A stretch of 64,000 nt of DNA from Candidatus Gastranaerophilales bacterium (GCA_944325605.1 CALVAX010000005.1:62001-126000); one strand, 5' to 3'. Positions 44,738 through 52,801 are shown, numbered from the stretch's first letter. Numbers and translations: made by a program. Notes: a model not told the origin generated them from the letters alone.

Positions 44738-45808
44738 TCATCTAATTGGTGTATATAACCGCCTTAAATCGTTAAATAACGCTCTTGCTTTTTCCCTTGC
44801 CTCTTCAATATCACCGGCATCCTCAAAGATTTCAGGCTCTAAAGGCAGTTCCGGTTTCGGGGCATCTTTTTTAGGCGGCAAGAGCCCCAATTCATTGGCT
44901 TTTATCCTTGAATGTTCTTTTAACACCTTGTCAAGAGAACATGGCACAATGCGGACAAGATCTTTTTCAACGATTTTCCACCCGCGGGCAGCCTTTTTAA
45001 AAACGTCACACCAGTATTCACGTTTTCGTGCATCATAACCACCGTTTTTTGACAAAACTTTCGCAATTTCAATTTTGTCTTCATCCGACGGCTCGAACTC
45101 CGGATTTTTAAATTCTTTGTAATCCCTGCAAAATTCAGTAACTTCCGGACTGTTTGGCGTTACATTACACGCCGTATGCTTGGTCTGCTTATCCGGACTC
45201 ATGCTTTCGGGTGCGCCCGCTTTTGGTTCGTTTGAAAATTCATCACACACACTCTTTTGTGTATGTGTGTTTACACATGGTTTACTATTTGTGTTTACAC
45301 ATGGTATAGGTTTGGCAAATTTGCCAAATCGATCCGGCAAATTTACCATATCGATTTGGTAATTTTGCAACATCGATTTGGCATTTTCAACATATCGATT
45401 TGGTAAATTCAACAAATCGACCGTTTCGGTACTTTCAGCTGCTTTTTGTATCTCGTCGTCACAAATTTTATTTTCTCCTGACAAACTTTCATCTTTAAGA
45501 TACGAATTCAGGACTTCATCATCTATCGAATACCATATCGTTTTGTCGTAAGGATTTTTATTAAAATTACCTTTAATTAATATTCCGCAGGTCGTCAGTT
45601 TTTTGAGAATATTCCGTATCTGGTATTCTGTCCAGAACGGGAATATTTTACAAAATGCAGCAATTGAATTATAAGTCCAGTACCGGCCGTCATAAAAATT
45701 TGCATTATTAACTTTGTTTTTCTGGAGCCAGTGCTGAAAATTACGAATAATAATCGCCTCGTTTACGCCCAATTTTTGTGCTATTTCTACATTAAATCCA
45801 TATTCCAT
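44738..45808 (-). CDS. Phage replication initiator (winged-helix, lambda O-like role)
   Basis: The 356-residue protein has an N-terminal winged-helix domain (NVEIAQKLGVNEAIIIRNFQ at 5-24; RYWTYNSIAAFCKIFPFWT near 42; LKKLTTCGILIKGNF near 70) seen in phage replication proteins. A low-complexity middle (about 125-220) is followed by a conserved C-terminal helical domain (KNGGYDARKREYWCDVFKKA). The middle is encoded by 22-bp iterons, so the gene probably contains the origin. No helicase gene is visible; the C-terminus may recruit the host helicase. Confidence 0.78.
   Translation of the reverse strand: MEYGFNVEIAQKLGVNEAIIIRNFQHWLQKNKVNNANFYDGRYWTYNSIAAFCKIFPFWTEYQIRNILKKLTTCGILIKGNFNKNPYDKTIWYSIDDEVLNSYLKDESLSGENKICDDEIQKAAESTETVDLLNLPNRYVENAKSMLQNYQIDMVNLPDRFGKFAKPIPCVNTNSKPCVNTHTQKSVCDEFSNEPKAGAPESMSPDKQTKHTACNVTPNSPEVTEFCRDYKEFKNPEFEPSDEDKIEIAKVLSKNGGYDARKREYWCDVFKKAARGWKIVEKDLVRIVPCSLDKVLKEHSRIKANELGLLPPKKDAPKPELPLEPEIFEDAGDIEEAREKARALFNDLRRLYTPIR
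45267..45421. other. Iteron array, candidate phage replication origin
   Basis: ATCGAT-type cores recur with an exact 22-bp period at 45328, 45350, 45372, 45394 and 45416 (last ATCGAC), plus a degenerate unit at 45306. Consensus ATCGATTTGGYAAWTT. Directly beside lie two copies of GTGTTTACACATGGT (45267 and 45291, 24 bp apart). The period is not a multiple of three, so it is a DNA-level repeat, not a protein repeat. Confidence 0.8.
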
Positions 45809-45863
45809 TTTTACCTCAATCGTCTTGAATTTCGAACAAAGTCCTCACTCTTGCCAAAATCCG

Positions 45864-46046
45864 TTAGTTCTGGCTTTCAACATGTTTTTCAAGGTTGTTT
45901 TCCTTAAGCTGCAGTGAAGCCTGCAGGGCCGCAAGATATCCGCGTTTGTAATGAAAATTTGCGACAGCATCCTGCATCCACAAAGCAGCATTGGCAAGTT
46001 CCTGCTGCGCCTTGTTTATTTGAGCTATCAATAAATCTTTATTCAT
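45864..46046 (-). CDS. Small helical early protein
   Basis: The 60-residue protein is almost entirely helical (INKAQQELANAALWMQDAVA), with no recognisable motif. It follows the next upstream gene without a gap and starts at ATG 46046. Probably an early phage protein; function unknown. Confidence 0.6.
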   Translation of the reverse strand: MNKDLLIAQINKAQQELANAALWMQDAVANFHYKRGYLAALQASLQLKENNLEKHVESQN

Positions 46047-46232
46047 CTAACCGTCCTCATCGTCAACAGGTTTCAAATTATCCAGTTCATCACATTTCCG
46101 TTTACCTTTTTGATCGACCCAGACGGCATACATAACACTGTCGTCAGCAAATTTATTAAGATAAGTTCGAATCAATAAACCTAATTCACCTGTTCTAATA
46201 TTTCTAATTTTTGTTCCGAATCCCGGATCCAT
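46047..46232 (-). CDS. Small early protein, SH3-like pattern
   Basis: The 61-residue protein (GTKIRNIRTGELGLLIRTYL...YAVWVDQKGKRKCDEL) has the strand-turn pattern of small SH3/KOW-like barrels. Unknown function. It abuts 45864-46046. Confidence 0.55.
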   Translation of the reverse strand: MDPGFGTKIRNIRTGELGLLIRTYLNKFADDSVMYAVWVDQKGKRKCDELDNLKPVDDEDG

Positions 46233-46273
46233 TTTTGCAAGCCTTTCTTTGTTTAGTAACCTTTACACACACA

Positions 46274-46807
46274 TTAATTGCTCTGAATATCAGACACAGC
46301 AAGCATTTCACTACATTTAGCAACATTTGGACATATTTCGCCTTCAGCATTTAAAACATGTAGAACCGGAATACCGTGTTTTGCATACATCTCACAATTT
46401 TTGATATCATCATCAAGCGCAAATTCAACCTCAAAAAGCGGCAAAACATCATCAAGAAGAATTTCTTCTTTGACAATATCACTCGGGCGCTTGTCGCCAG
46501 GTTTGCGCATATACAAATCAAAATATGTTATATGCAACCCCTTCGCTATACTCATAAATGTTTCAAGCCATATTTCTTCACTTCTGGCTGTAACAAAAAC
46601 CGGTGAAATTCCTTTTCTTATATAAAGACCAATCATATCACGTGCCCAACGATTCACAGAACATTCTTTTACTTTTTCATGAAAAAATTTCCACAAATCA
46701 TCACCTGACAAATTCATTTCTGCAGCTTTTTTGAAAATCGGATTTGTATAAAAAAGCACATCATCTAAATCAACTACTATTGCTCTGTATTTACCATCTC
46801 GAAACAT
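46274..46807 (-). CDS. HAD-like phosphatase, phage early gene
   Basis: The 177-residue HAD-fold protein has DxD motif I (IVVDLDDVLFY near 11-21), motif II FVTARSEE (near 72) and an acidic motif FALDDDIKN (near 130). Resembles phage polynucleotide-kinase-type 3'-phosphatases or 5'-nucleotidases, without a kinase domain. ATG 46807 is chosen because GGAG lies five bases upstream. Possible role in nucleotide or DNA-end metabolism. Confidence 0.75.
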   Translation of the reverse strand: MFRDGKYRAIVVDLDDVLFYTNPIFKKAAEMNLSGDDLWKFFHEKVKECSVNRWARDMIGLYIRKGISPVFVTARSEEIWLETFMSIAKGLHITYFDLYMRKPGDKRPSDIVKEEILLDDVLPLFEVEFALDDDIKNCEMYAKHGIPVLHVLNAEGEICPNVAKCSEMLAVSDIQSN

Positions 46808-47060
46808 TACTTCTCCCATCTCCTAACAAAATCTTTCCCAATATACTGGCTGAACGGAGATCCAACAAATCTTCTACTGGAGCCTCCGTAACTCCCGGGG
46901 TATGAGTTTTATTAACCCAAAGTCTTACGCCGCCATTTGGAGTAACAGAATAACATAGCTTACGCCTCTGTATTTGAAGCCTAGACTTAGCAAGCTCAAA
47001 ATTACAAACTTCATCAAGCGGCTCATATCCTACAGCAAATAGACATAAATTTTCAATCAT
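46791..47060 (-). CDS. Small early protein of unknown function
   Basis: The 89-residue product from ATG 47060 (GAGGTGG upstream) has a basic centre (LAKSRLQIQRRKLCYSVTPN) and a strand GGVRLWVNKTHTPG. Not recognised. A GTG at 47072 is an alternative start. Overlaps both neighbours by a few bases. Confidence 0.55.
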   Translation of the reverse strand: MIENLCLFAVGYEPLDEVCNFELAKSRLQIQRRKLCYSVTPNGGVRLWVNKTHTPGVTEAPVEDLLDLRSASILGKILLGDGRSNVSRW

Positions 47061-47632
47061 TCTACTTTCCACCTCGTTTTATCAATAATATCTTCAACTG
47101 TCCTTGATATTTCATCAAGAAAGCATCCGTTATTGCAATAATCTGTTTCTTGCCTTCTATTCGGACATAAATTACAAAAATTATTTAGCTGAACCTCAAT
47201 ATCAGTCAAAGCAGTTTTGCAACGGCTTAATTCTATATCTTTTTTGCTAATATCAATTTGAAGTCTGTTTATTTTTGATTGACTCGAAAGATCCGGATAA
47301 ATCCAGTCCGCCTCTCTAATAGCCTGTTTTATACTTTCTAAAGTTGATTTATCACAGAATTTTACTACTTCACTTAGAATCAAATAAATCGTTTTTAATA
47401 CGGTTTTTCTTTGAGCCATAAAAACGCCTTGTGCCGAGAGCCATCCCCACAGAGTAGCACCGGTTAATATTTTTAACTCGAGCAAACGAACGAAATTTTC
47501 CGGTTCATAAAAATCAGGGAAAATTTTCTTGACACCTGAATTAACACAGCCGTCAAAGGTTTCCATTTTATACTCAATCCATTTGCCCTCAATTCCGCAA
47601 ACTTTGCATAGTTCTTCTGATAAGTTAGTCAT
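47057..47632 (-). CDS. Cys-rich early protein of unknown function
   Basis: The 191-residue protein has a compact N-domain (FVRLLELKILTGATLWGW near 48), a coiled coil near 120-150 and a Cys cluster CNLCPNRRQETDYCNNGC near 155-172 that may bind zinc. Not recognised. Overlaps the upstream gene by 8 bp. Confidence 0.6.
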   Translation of the reverse strand: MTNLSEELCKVCGIEGKWIEYKMETFDGCVNSGVKKIFPDFYEPENFVRLLELKILTGATLWGWLSAQGVFMAQRKTVLKTIYLILSEVVKFCDKSTLESIKQAIREADWIYPDLSSQSKINRLQIDISKKDIELSRCKTALTDIEVQLNNFCNLCPNRRQETDYCNNGCFLDEISRTVEDIIDKTRWKVE

Positions 47633-48047
47633 TTGATACCGCCTTCACTACTAAAATTCCTCTGACCAAATCCGAAAATGCGTAACGGTCACTTAAGCTC
47701 TCTATCTTCTGAATATTGAAATATAAACCTTTCAAATCGCCAATTTCAGTCATATATTCTATTAAAGTATTATGCACTCTTTTTAAACTTTCTAGAATTT
47801 CCTGTTCTGTCGCTTCATCCGACTTTTTGAAAGCAAAAAACTTCTTTTTATCTGTTGTGTTATTACCTGTTGCGTTCCATTCACACTCCAGTGTAGGGTC
47901 ATATTTTGCTCCAGCTTGTTCAAGTTTTGAAATCAAAGCAAGTTTAAAAATCCAACAAAATACTGCCGCCGAAATTTTAATCCGATTTTCTTCAATTATG
48001 TAACTTACTTTCCTATCAATTTCGTCAATTATTTGCCTAACATTCAT
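47625..48047 (-). CDS. Helical early protein of unknown function
   Basis: The 140-residue soluble, mostly helical protein starts MNVRQIIDEIDRKVSYIIEE. Contains SKLEQAGAKYDPTLECEW near 57. No family recognised. The start overlaps the preceding stop by 4 bp, typical of this packed early operon. Confidence 0.6.
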   Translation of the reverse strand: MNVRQIIDEIDRKVSYIIEENRIKISAAVFCWIFKLALISKLEQAGAKYDPTLECEWNATGNNTTDKKKFFAFKKSDEATEQEILESLKRVHNTLIEYMTEIGDLKGLYFNIQKIESLSDRYAFSDLVRGILVVKAVSND

Positions 48048-48322
48048 ATATGGTTTCCTTTAGCTTTATCTTTCATATATCTACATATTGCATTTTTGGC
48101 TTTCATCTGTTGTTCTTTTCTATATAACTTGATATTTAAGCTCAAAATATCCTGAGAAATTTCAAATTTTTCGCATATCATTGCCCTTAAACAAATATTT
48201 TCACTTTGTAATTCATTATTTTTTTTATGTAATTCTTTATTTATTACACCTTTATGTAAATATTTTCGTTTTAGCAATTCATAACGTTTAGCAATTTTAA
48301 CAAGTTCATCTACAACAGCCAT
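48044..48322 (-). CDS. Basic coiled-coil early protein
   Basis: The 92-residue Lys-rich protein (KRYELLKRKYLHKGVINKEL) is predicted coiled coil. ATG 48322 is preferred (AGGGGG upstream; TGATG overlap with the preceding gene) over TTG 48325. Function unknown; its charge would suit nucleic-acid binding. Confidence 0.58.
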   Translation of the reverse strand: MAVVDELVKIAKRYELLKRKYLHKGVINKELHKKNNELQSENICLRAMICEKFEISQDILSLNIKLYRKEQQMKAKNAICRYMKDKAKGNHI

Positions 48323-48855
48323 CAATCCCCCTTGACCTTGCTGATAACCTTGAGGATTTGTTTCATGGCCTTACATGCAAAACAACAATTGTCCTTTGCT
48401 CCCGCAATAGTTTCAATTTCCTCTAGAGCCTTGCGGTAGCTGTTAATCGTTTTCAAATTGTCTAGGATTATGTTTTGGTGACAATTTTCTTTATCGTTAT
48501 GTTTACAAAATTCACAATGGTCGCCCCATACTTCTCTTTCTTGGATATACTCTTTCAGCTCCTCGCACTCCTTCTTTATTGTTAGATATTTGTAGCCTAG
48601 TTGTTTATTGACATCCTTAAAATCAGCTGCCAGTTTTTTATATTCTTCGCATTCCTGCGTCATACAGGCGAGTTGCTTGAAATCTTCATAAATTTGACAA
48701 TTATCATCACAAATTGGCAAATCCTCACAAAACTTACTAAAGCAAGTACAATATTTATCTCGAAATTTATATTTGCATTTTATACGTTCTTGACAAAGGG
48801 AACGGCTAAGCTCCTGCGAAGCCTGTGCCCCTGTCTGCGTTAGCTTACCTGTCAT
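48322..48855 (-). CDS. Cys-rich coiled-coil early protein
   Basis: The 177-residue protein holds three Cys clusters: CKYKFRDKYCTCFSKFC (23-39), CEFCKHNDKENCHQ (near 117) and CCFACKAM (near 160), around coiled coils. This suggests metal binding. Not recognised. GGAGG precedes ATG. Confidence 0.62.
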   Translation of the reverse strand: MTGKLTQTGAQASQELSRSLCQERIKCKYKFRDKYCTCFSKFCEDLPICDDNCQIYEDFKQLACMTQECEEYKKLAADFKDVNKQLGYKYLTIKKECEELKEYIQEREVWGDHCEFCKHNDKENCHQNIILDNLKTINSYRKALEEIETIAGAKDNCCFACKAMKQILKVISKVKGD

Positions 48856-49062
48856 TTATACCTCCGTAAAATCCATTCTGGCAGCACGTATATATTCAAA
48901 AGTTATGTCTTGACTGCGCAGATCTCGCTTCAAATCCCACACAGTACCGAATATGTCCGAACGTATAAGCCGGTCATCAGCAAAATACAAATAATCTCCA
49001 AAGACTGGATAATCATCATCCAGAACCTCTCCAGGCACCCATTTAATCTCTTTTTCAGCCAC
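48856..49062 (-). CDS. Small early protein
   Basis: 68 residues from GTG 49062 (AGAGAGG upstream). Beta-rich with WVPGEVLDDDYPVFGDYLYF and WDLKRDLRSQDITFEYI. Function unknown; no motif seen. It ends right before the ATG region of the next gene. Confidence 0.55.
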   Translation of the reverse strand: MAEKEIKWVPGEVLDDDYPVFGDYLYFADDRLIRSDIFGTVWDLKRDLRSQDITFEYIRAARMDFTEV

Positions 49063-49078
49063 TTTTACCTCTCTTTCG

Positions 49079-49288
49079 TTAAAACAGTTTCATTTGTTCC
49101 GAATCATCAGACACTACAGGCAAATTGCCCGAAATCAGACGTTCTATAATGTTCTGGCGCTCCTGCCATGTTTTAAATTCAGGCAATACCGTTTCACACT
49201 GCAGACTTCTGCCGCACCACGTGCAAAATTCCGGTACAACACTGCTTGTTACTATTCTTTTGCATGCAGAACACCATTTGCTTGTCAT
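49079..49288 (-). CDS. Small zinc-ribbon protein
   Basis: The 69-residue protein has a rubredoxin-like zinc ribbon: CSACKRIV at 6-13 and CTWCGRSL at 22-29. A helix and an acidic end (DDSEQMKLF) follow. The QxKLF-type ending resembles a beta-clamp-binding peptide, notable given the clamp gene nearby, though this is only a motif resemblance. Overlaps the next gene by 4 bp. Confidence 0.65.
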   Translation of the reverse strand: MTSKWCSACKRIVTSSVVPEFCTWCGRSLQCETVLPEFKTWQERQNIIERLISGNLPVVSDDSEQMKLF

Positions 49289-49602
49289 TGAGCATCGCCG
49301 TCCTTTACTACCACCTCAAACCAGCTCCCTTCCTTAGCCAAAAACTTAGTCATATTCTCTGCCGAAGGTGTGCGAAAAGTCGAAAACATAATTCCCTTAT
49401 CGCCGACAAAAAATAACAACAAATAAGTTGTTCGTTTGAGTTTAAGATAACTTCCGTCAGGCTTTTTGGTGTCATACTCAACAAGAGCCTGATATTTTAG
49501 ACTGTCCGGAAGCAGATAAACTTCCTCTACCTTCACAAGCTTTGCTCTTGCCTGATTGCATAATTTCGGATAATTACAATCAAATTCGATTACATTTGCC
49601 AT
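49285..49602 (-). CDS. Early protein beside ssb
   Basis: From ATG 49602 (GGGAGG upstream) the protein is 105 residues. Beta-rich: MANVIEFDCNYPKL, VEEVYLLPDSLKYQALVEYD, TTYLLLFFVGDKGIMF. Not recognised; might be another OB-like DNA-binding protein, without evidence. It lies 1 bp from ssb, so is probably co-translated. Confidence 0.58.
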   Translation of the reverse strand: MANVIEFDCNYPKLCNQARAKLVKVEEVYLLPDSLKYQALVEYDTKKPDGSYLKLKRTTYLLLFFVGDKGIMFSTFRTPSAENMTKFLAKEGSWFEVVVKDGDAQ

Positions 49603-49603
49603 T

Positions 49604-49942
49604 TTATTCCTCCCTGTCCTTTGGCTTTGGATCCGCAAGTTTTAAAAACTCTCTTACAAAAAATTCTGTATAAATATTTGAATTATATTCATACTGATAA
49701 AAACGGCCGGACACTTTAACCAGACATCCTTTACTGCAGACTTCACAAAAGGCCTCGGCGGTTTCTTTATAAGTCTTACAATTCAGCCATAGAGTTTCTT
49801 TGTTATCCTTGCTTTCCTTTAAAGGAATTGAAAATTTACAGCTTACCGAGCCGGAATCCGAATATTTTATCTCCGGTTCTGTACAAAACCCGACAAAAGT
49901 CTTTTCTGCATATTTTTCAAATTTTTCAAGCAGATTTTGCAT
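49604..49942 (-). CDS. ssb: Single-stranded DNA-binding protein
   Basis: The 112-residue OB-fold protein (from ATG 49942; GGAG upstream) has SSB-like text: FVGFCTEPEIKYSDSGSVS, LWLNCKTYKETAEAFCEV and GCLVKVSGRFYQYEY. Shorter than cellular SSB and without a DDDIPF-type tail, so it may not recruit host partners in the usual way. Coats ssDNA in replication. Overlaps the DnaN stop region. Confidence 0.8.
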   Translation of the reverse strand: MQNLLEKFEKYAEKTFVGFCTEPEIKYSDSGSVSCKFSIPLKESKDNKETLWLNCKTYKETAEAFCEVCSKGCLVKVSGRFYQYEYNSNIYTEFFVREFLKLADPKPKDREE

Positions 49943-51032
49943 CACTCTCTCCATTCTTTTCAGATATCGGCATAATCAAATATTTGTGCTCCATATCTCT
50001 GAACACAACAGCCGCACGGGAATTTTCAGTGAGTTCAAATTTAACCGTATCGCCAGTAATAACACTCATCAGAATTTCCAAATATATACGGTTTAAAACA
50101 AAGGATACTGCCCCGCCTTCATGTTCAATATCAAGAGTATCAGAGGATTTTGCATTTTTTGCCTCGATTTTTAAACTTTTTCCGGAGGCCATGAAACAGA
50201 CAGAATTATAAAGATCTTCTCCCCCTACGGCCTTGATACGGTCAAGGACTTTTGAAAGTTCGGATTTATTTACAAAAAGTTTTACAGGACTTTCTTCTCG
50301 AATCAGTTCCAAATACTTCGGGAATTTCCCCTGCAAAAGCCTTGTACAATATTCGGCTCCGGAATATTCAAACAGGCACAGGCTGTTATTTGCAACAACA
50401 CTAATATTATCTTCCGGCTTTATGACAGGCAAAAGATTATCTATCGAAAACTTTGGAATCGTAAAATTAAGTTTTATCTTATCATCGCCGATGCATTTAA
50501 CCACAACTGCGAGCCGGTTGCCGTCAGTGGCAGCAAAAGTCATAAGAGTTTTTTCAATATTGATATTAACCCCGCTTAAAATACTGCCTTCAGTGTTACC
50601 AACAAACTTTTTAGCTTTTTTAAGCCCCTCAATAAGCGCGGCAGCCGGCATCTCAAAGTAAGTACCCTTTTCAATATCAAAACTGTCGACAGGAAAATCC
50701 TCGACAGGCATTGTATCAAGTTTACACACCGCGCTGTCCTGTTTCACCTGAATAGTGCCGTCTTTATCCGTAATCAAAACATCCCCGTTCATCGTATCAA
50801 GGATAGAATAAAGTTTTACAGCCTCAATCAGACACGCTCCGGGTTGAATAACCTCGGCTCCAACTGTCACCGATGCACGATTTGTTAAACTTGTCACTGT
50901 TATTTTTATTTCATCATCCATGGTTTCAAACAAACCGAACGAAAGTATAAGAGCGTTTTTGTCCTCTTTTGCAATATGTTTGATTTTTGCAAGCACAGAT
51001 TTTAGTTCTTCAGCACTGATTTTTATTTTCAC
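49926..51032 (-). CDS. dnaN: DNA polymerase III beta subunit (sliding clamp), phage-encoded
   Basis: The 368-residue protein matches DnaN across three domains: MKIKISAEELKSVLAKIKHI start, KLYSILDTMNGDVLI, the domain-2 mark FAATDGNRLAVVV (near 169), CTRLLQGKFPKYLELI (near 225) and the C-terminal KYLIMPIS, the counterpart of the usual LMPMR end. It would tether polymerase to DNA. No polymerase or clamp loader is encoded in the prophage, so it must work with host enzymes. Its start overlaps the upstream gene by 23 bp. Confidence 0.92.
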   Translation of the reverse strand: MKIKISAEELKSVLAKIKHIAKEDKNALILSFGLFETMDDEIKITVTSLTNRASVTVGAEVIQPGACLIEAVKLYSILDTMNGDVLITDKDGTIQVKQDSAVCKLDTMPVEDFPVDSFDIEKGTYFEMPAAALIEGLKKAKKFVGNTEGSILSGVNINIEKTLMTFAATDGNRLAVVVKCIGDDKIKLNFTIPKFSIDNLLPVIKPEDNISVVANNSLCLFEYSGAEYCTRLLQGKFPKYLELIREESPVKLFVNKSELSKVLDRIKAVGGEDLYNSVCFMASGKSLKIEAKNAKSSDTLDIEHEGGAVSFVLNRIYLEILMSVITGDTVKFELTENSRAAVVFRDMEHKYLIMPISEKNGESDAKSA

Positions 51033-51786
51033 GAATGTCCCCCTTTTTACATGTCATTTGTTTCAATTCCAGATCAATTACCTTGAGTGCCGTGTTATAT
51101 CTTGTGGCCCAGATATAAGTTTCACTGCTGTCAATTCCTTTTTTACCTTCGGACAACAGCTCCTGCCCTATTGCAAGAGCTAATTTGTCACATTTTCTTT
51201 TAAGGTGTTCACGAGTTTGGGTAAATGAATTTATAAGTCCTGCTGCCGAAACCGCATCCGAATCAGCAGATTTCTTAATGCTTTTTGCAACAGTTTTAGC
51301 AGCTTTAGCAGTTTTGGCCCGTCCGGAAAGAGTCTGCTCAATTATTACATCACCTTTTCGGAACATCAGTGTTCCAAAAAGATAGTCCAGCAAATCAAGC
51401 ATTTTGCGTCCGCCGTTGTAGCTGACAATATCTTTTGTTTTTCGATAAATTCCGGTCATATAGACAGAATATGATTTGTCGGATATCCCGATTTTTGCAG
51501 GAATATCTTTAACCGGAGTTTCATTCACCAGCTCTTGAACAACCCGCTTTTCGCCGGGTGTTAAAAGTTTTAAAAATTTACTTTTCTCTTCCATAATAAT
51601 TTTTACCTTCAGTTGAGTTTGCACCACTTCCATATAATTTTTAATTTTTCCGGATTTGATTAATGTTTCAATTTGATCAAGATTTTGTCTTTCATCTTCC
51701 GTCAATAATGTAGACTGCCAGATGAAATCAAGAACATAATCGTAAATATTAATATCATTTACTTTTGCCAGTTCATAAGGTCTCAT
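51010..51786 (-). CDS. Putative regulator with LuxR/sigma-4-like HTH
   Basis: The 258-residue protein carries LLTPGEKRVVQELVNETPVK followed by DIPAKIGISDKSYSVYMTGI (about 74-113). This is a helix-turn-helix of the GerE/LuxR kind. A KRAAKAAKTVAKS-type basic linker and C-terminal helices follow. It could control early or late transcription. ATG overlaps the small upstream gene (ATGA). Exact family not recognised. Confidence 0.65.
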   Translation of the reverse strand: MRPYELAKVNDINIYDYVLDFIWQSTLLTEDERQNLDQIETLIKSGKIKNYMEVVQTQLKVKIIMEEKSKFLKLLTPGEKRVVQELVNETPVKDIPAKIGISDKSYSVYMTGIYRKTKDIVSYNGGRKMLDLLDYLFGTLMFRKGDVIIEQTLSGRAKTAKAAKTVAKSIKKSADSDAVSAAGLINSFTQTREHLKRKCDKLALAIGQELLSEGKKGIDSSETYIWATRYNTALKVIDLELKQMTCKKGDIRENKNQC

Positions 51787-51941
51787 TCAGTCTTTATCTC
51801 TTTTTTGGTATCTTCACCCTGCACACCGTCAACATGTCGCTTGCAATATTCATGAATAACTTCTACAAATACACACCCTGCAAGCACTAAAACAACCGCG
51901 CTTGCAAGCATTAATTTAAAAATAAAAATCGATATTGTCAC
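51783..51941 (-). CDS. Tiny membrane protein with lipobox-like LAGC
   Basis: This 52-residue gene fills an otherwise empty gap. GTG 51941 follows GAGG by five bases; the stop overlaps the next gene as ATGA. The sequence has a hydrophobic segment (KLMLASAVVLVLAGCVFVEV) with a lipobox-like LAGC, then a charged tail. It may be a lipoprotein or membrane peptide, for example in superinfection exclusion or lysis control; unproven. Confidence 0.6.
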   Translation of the reverse strand: MTISIFIFKLMLASAVVLVLAGCVFVEVIHEYCKRHVDGVQGEDTKKEIKTE

Positions 51942-51942
51942 A

Positions 51943-52137
51943 CTAACCTCTTTCCTTGAAATACTTAAAAATCAACTCCATCCTGTTTTTTACCTCACAT
52001 TTTTGATAGATTCTTGTAATATGGTTTTCCAGAGTGCTGCGAGAGATATAAAGAGTACAGCAGATTTCTCTATTTGTTTTACCTTCTATTATCAGCTGCC
52101 GTATTTCTTTTTCCCTTTGGCTTAAACGCTTTTTCAC
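51943..52137 (-). CDS. Stand-alone LuxR-type HTH protein
   Basis: The 64 residues are little more than a GerE/LuxR domain: LSQREKEIRQLIIEGKTNRE then ICCTLYISRSTLENHITRIY. There is no receiver or sensor domain, as in GerE itself. GTG 52137 follows AGAGG. Candidate activator of the phage late or early promoter. It overlaps the coiled-coil gene at its start by 59 bp. Confidence 0.78.
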   Translation of the reverse strand: MKKRLSQREKEIRQLIIEGKTNREICCTLYISRSTLENHITRIYQKCEVKNRMELIFKYFKERG

Positions 52138-52297
52138 CCTCTAACCTCTTTTTTAGTTCGAACCTCTCATCAATCAGACTATTATTTTGCTTAATTATGA
52201 CAAGGCAGGCTTTTGACAAATCATCAACGTCCTTTTTGAGTTTTTCAACCTCTGATTTTAAGTCTGCAACAGTCTGTTTTAAATTTTCCGCCATCAC
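52079..52297 (-). CDS. Small coiled-coil protein
   Basis: The 72-residue protein is a heptad-rich coiled coil (LKQTVADLKSEVEKLKKDVD) with a basic tail. Function unknown. Overlaps the LuxR-type gene downstream and the preceding gene by 4 bp. Confidence 0.58.
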   Translation of the reverse strand: MMAENLKQTVADLKSEVEKLKKDVDDLSKACLVIIKQNNSLIDERFELKKRLEGEKAFKPKGKRNTAADNRR

Positions 52298-52761
52298 CGC
52301 CCCGCTTTTTTATACCTTAAATACCTGAATACATTTTTTGGCACTGAAACCATTCCGGACATACCGGCTTCAGATGCCATAAATTCTCTGAGTTTACCTA
52401 TACTCTGCCGATAGATTTTTATAACACTGCCGGATTTGACTTTTACAATAATTTCGTCATTATCCAGCATCTCATCAAGAACAACTTTGCAAACAAAAAT
52501 AAAATCCGGATTATACTCTGATAAAGCGTGAAAGATTACTTTATTGTTTATATTGTCAAAAAACAAAGTTCCGATGTAATCTTTTCCGTGCCAGTATGAG
52601 CAGGGTTTTACATACAACCTTGCATTGCCGTCATAAATCCGGCAGCGGATAGAATATTTTTTGTAATTTCCTGCGACCTGACGGGCAACCATAATATTAC
52701 GTGTTGCCCAGAATTCTTTGCCGTCCAGAATTATTTTTGTTAATGATTCCGTTATTACCAT
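52294..52761 (-). CDS. Early protein of unknown function
   Basis: The 155-residue protein is basic and mixed alpha/beta: DGKEFWATRNIMVARQVAGN near 13, KPCSYWHGKDYIGTLFF near 52, and a C-terminal VPKNVFRYLRYKKAGR. No recognised family. It is the first gene after the internal terminator at 52802, so its expression may depend on read-through. Confidence 0.6.
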   Translation of the reverse strand: MVITESLTKIILDGKEFWATRNIMVARQVAGNYKKYSIRCRIYDGNARLYVKPCSYWHGKDYIGTLFFDNINNKVIFHALSEYNPDFIFVCKVVLDEMLDNDEIIVKVKSGSVIKIYRQSIGKLREFMASEAGMSGMVSVPKNVFRYLRYKKAGR

Positions 52762-52801
52762 AAACCCTCGTTCGTGCAGATACCTTAAAATTTAATGAAA
52801 A

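Noticed and set aside
45267-45421. Protein-level repeat in the replication initiator
   Set aside because: The 22-bp period shifts the reading frame at each unit, so the repeated property is the DNA, not the peptide.
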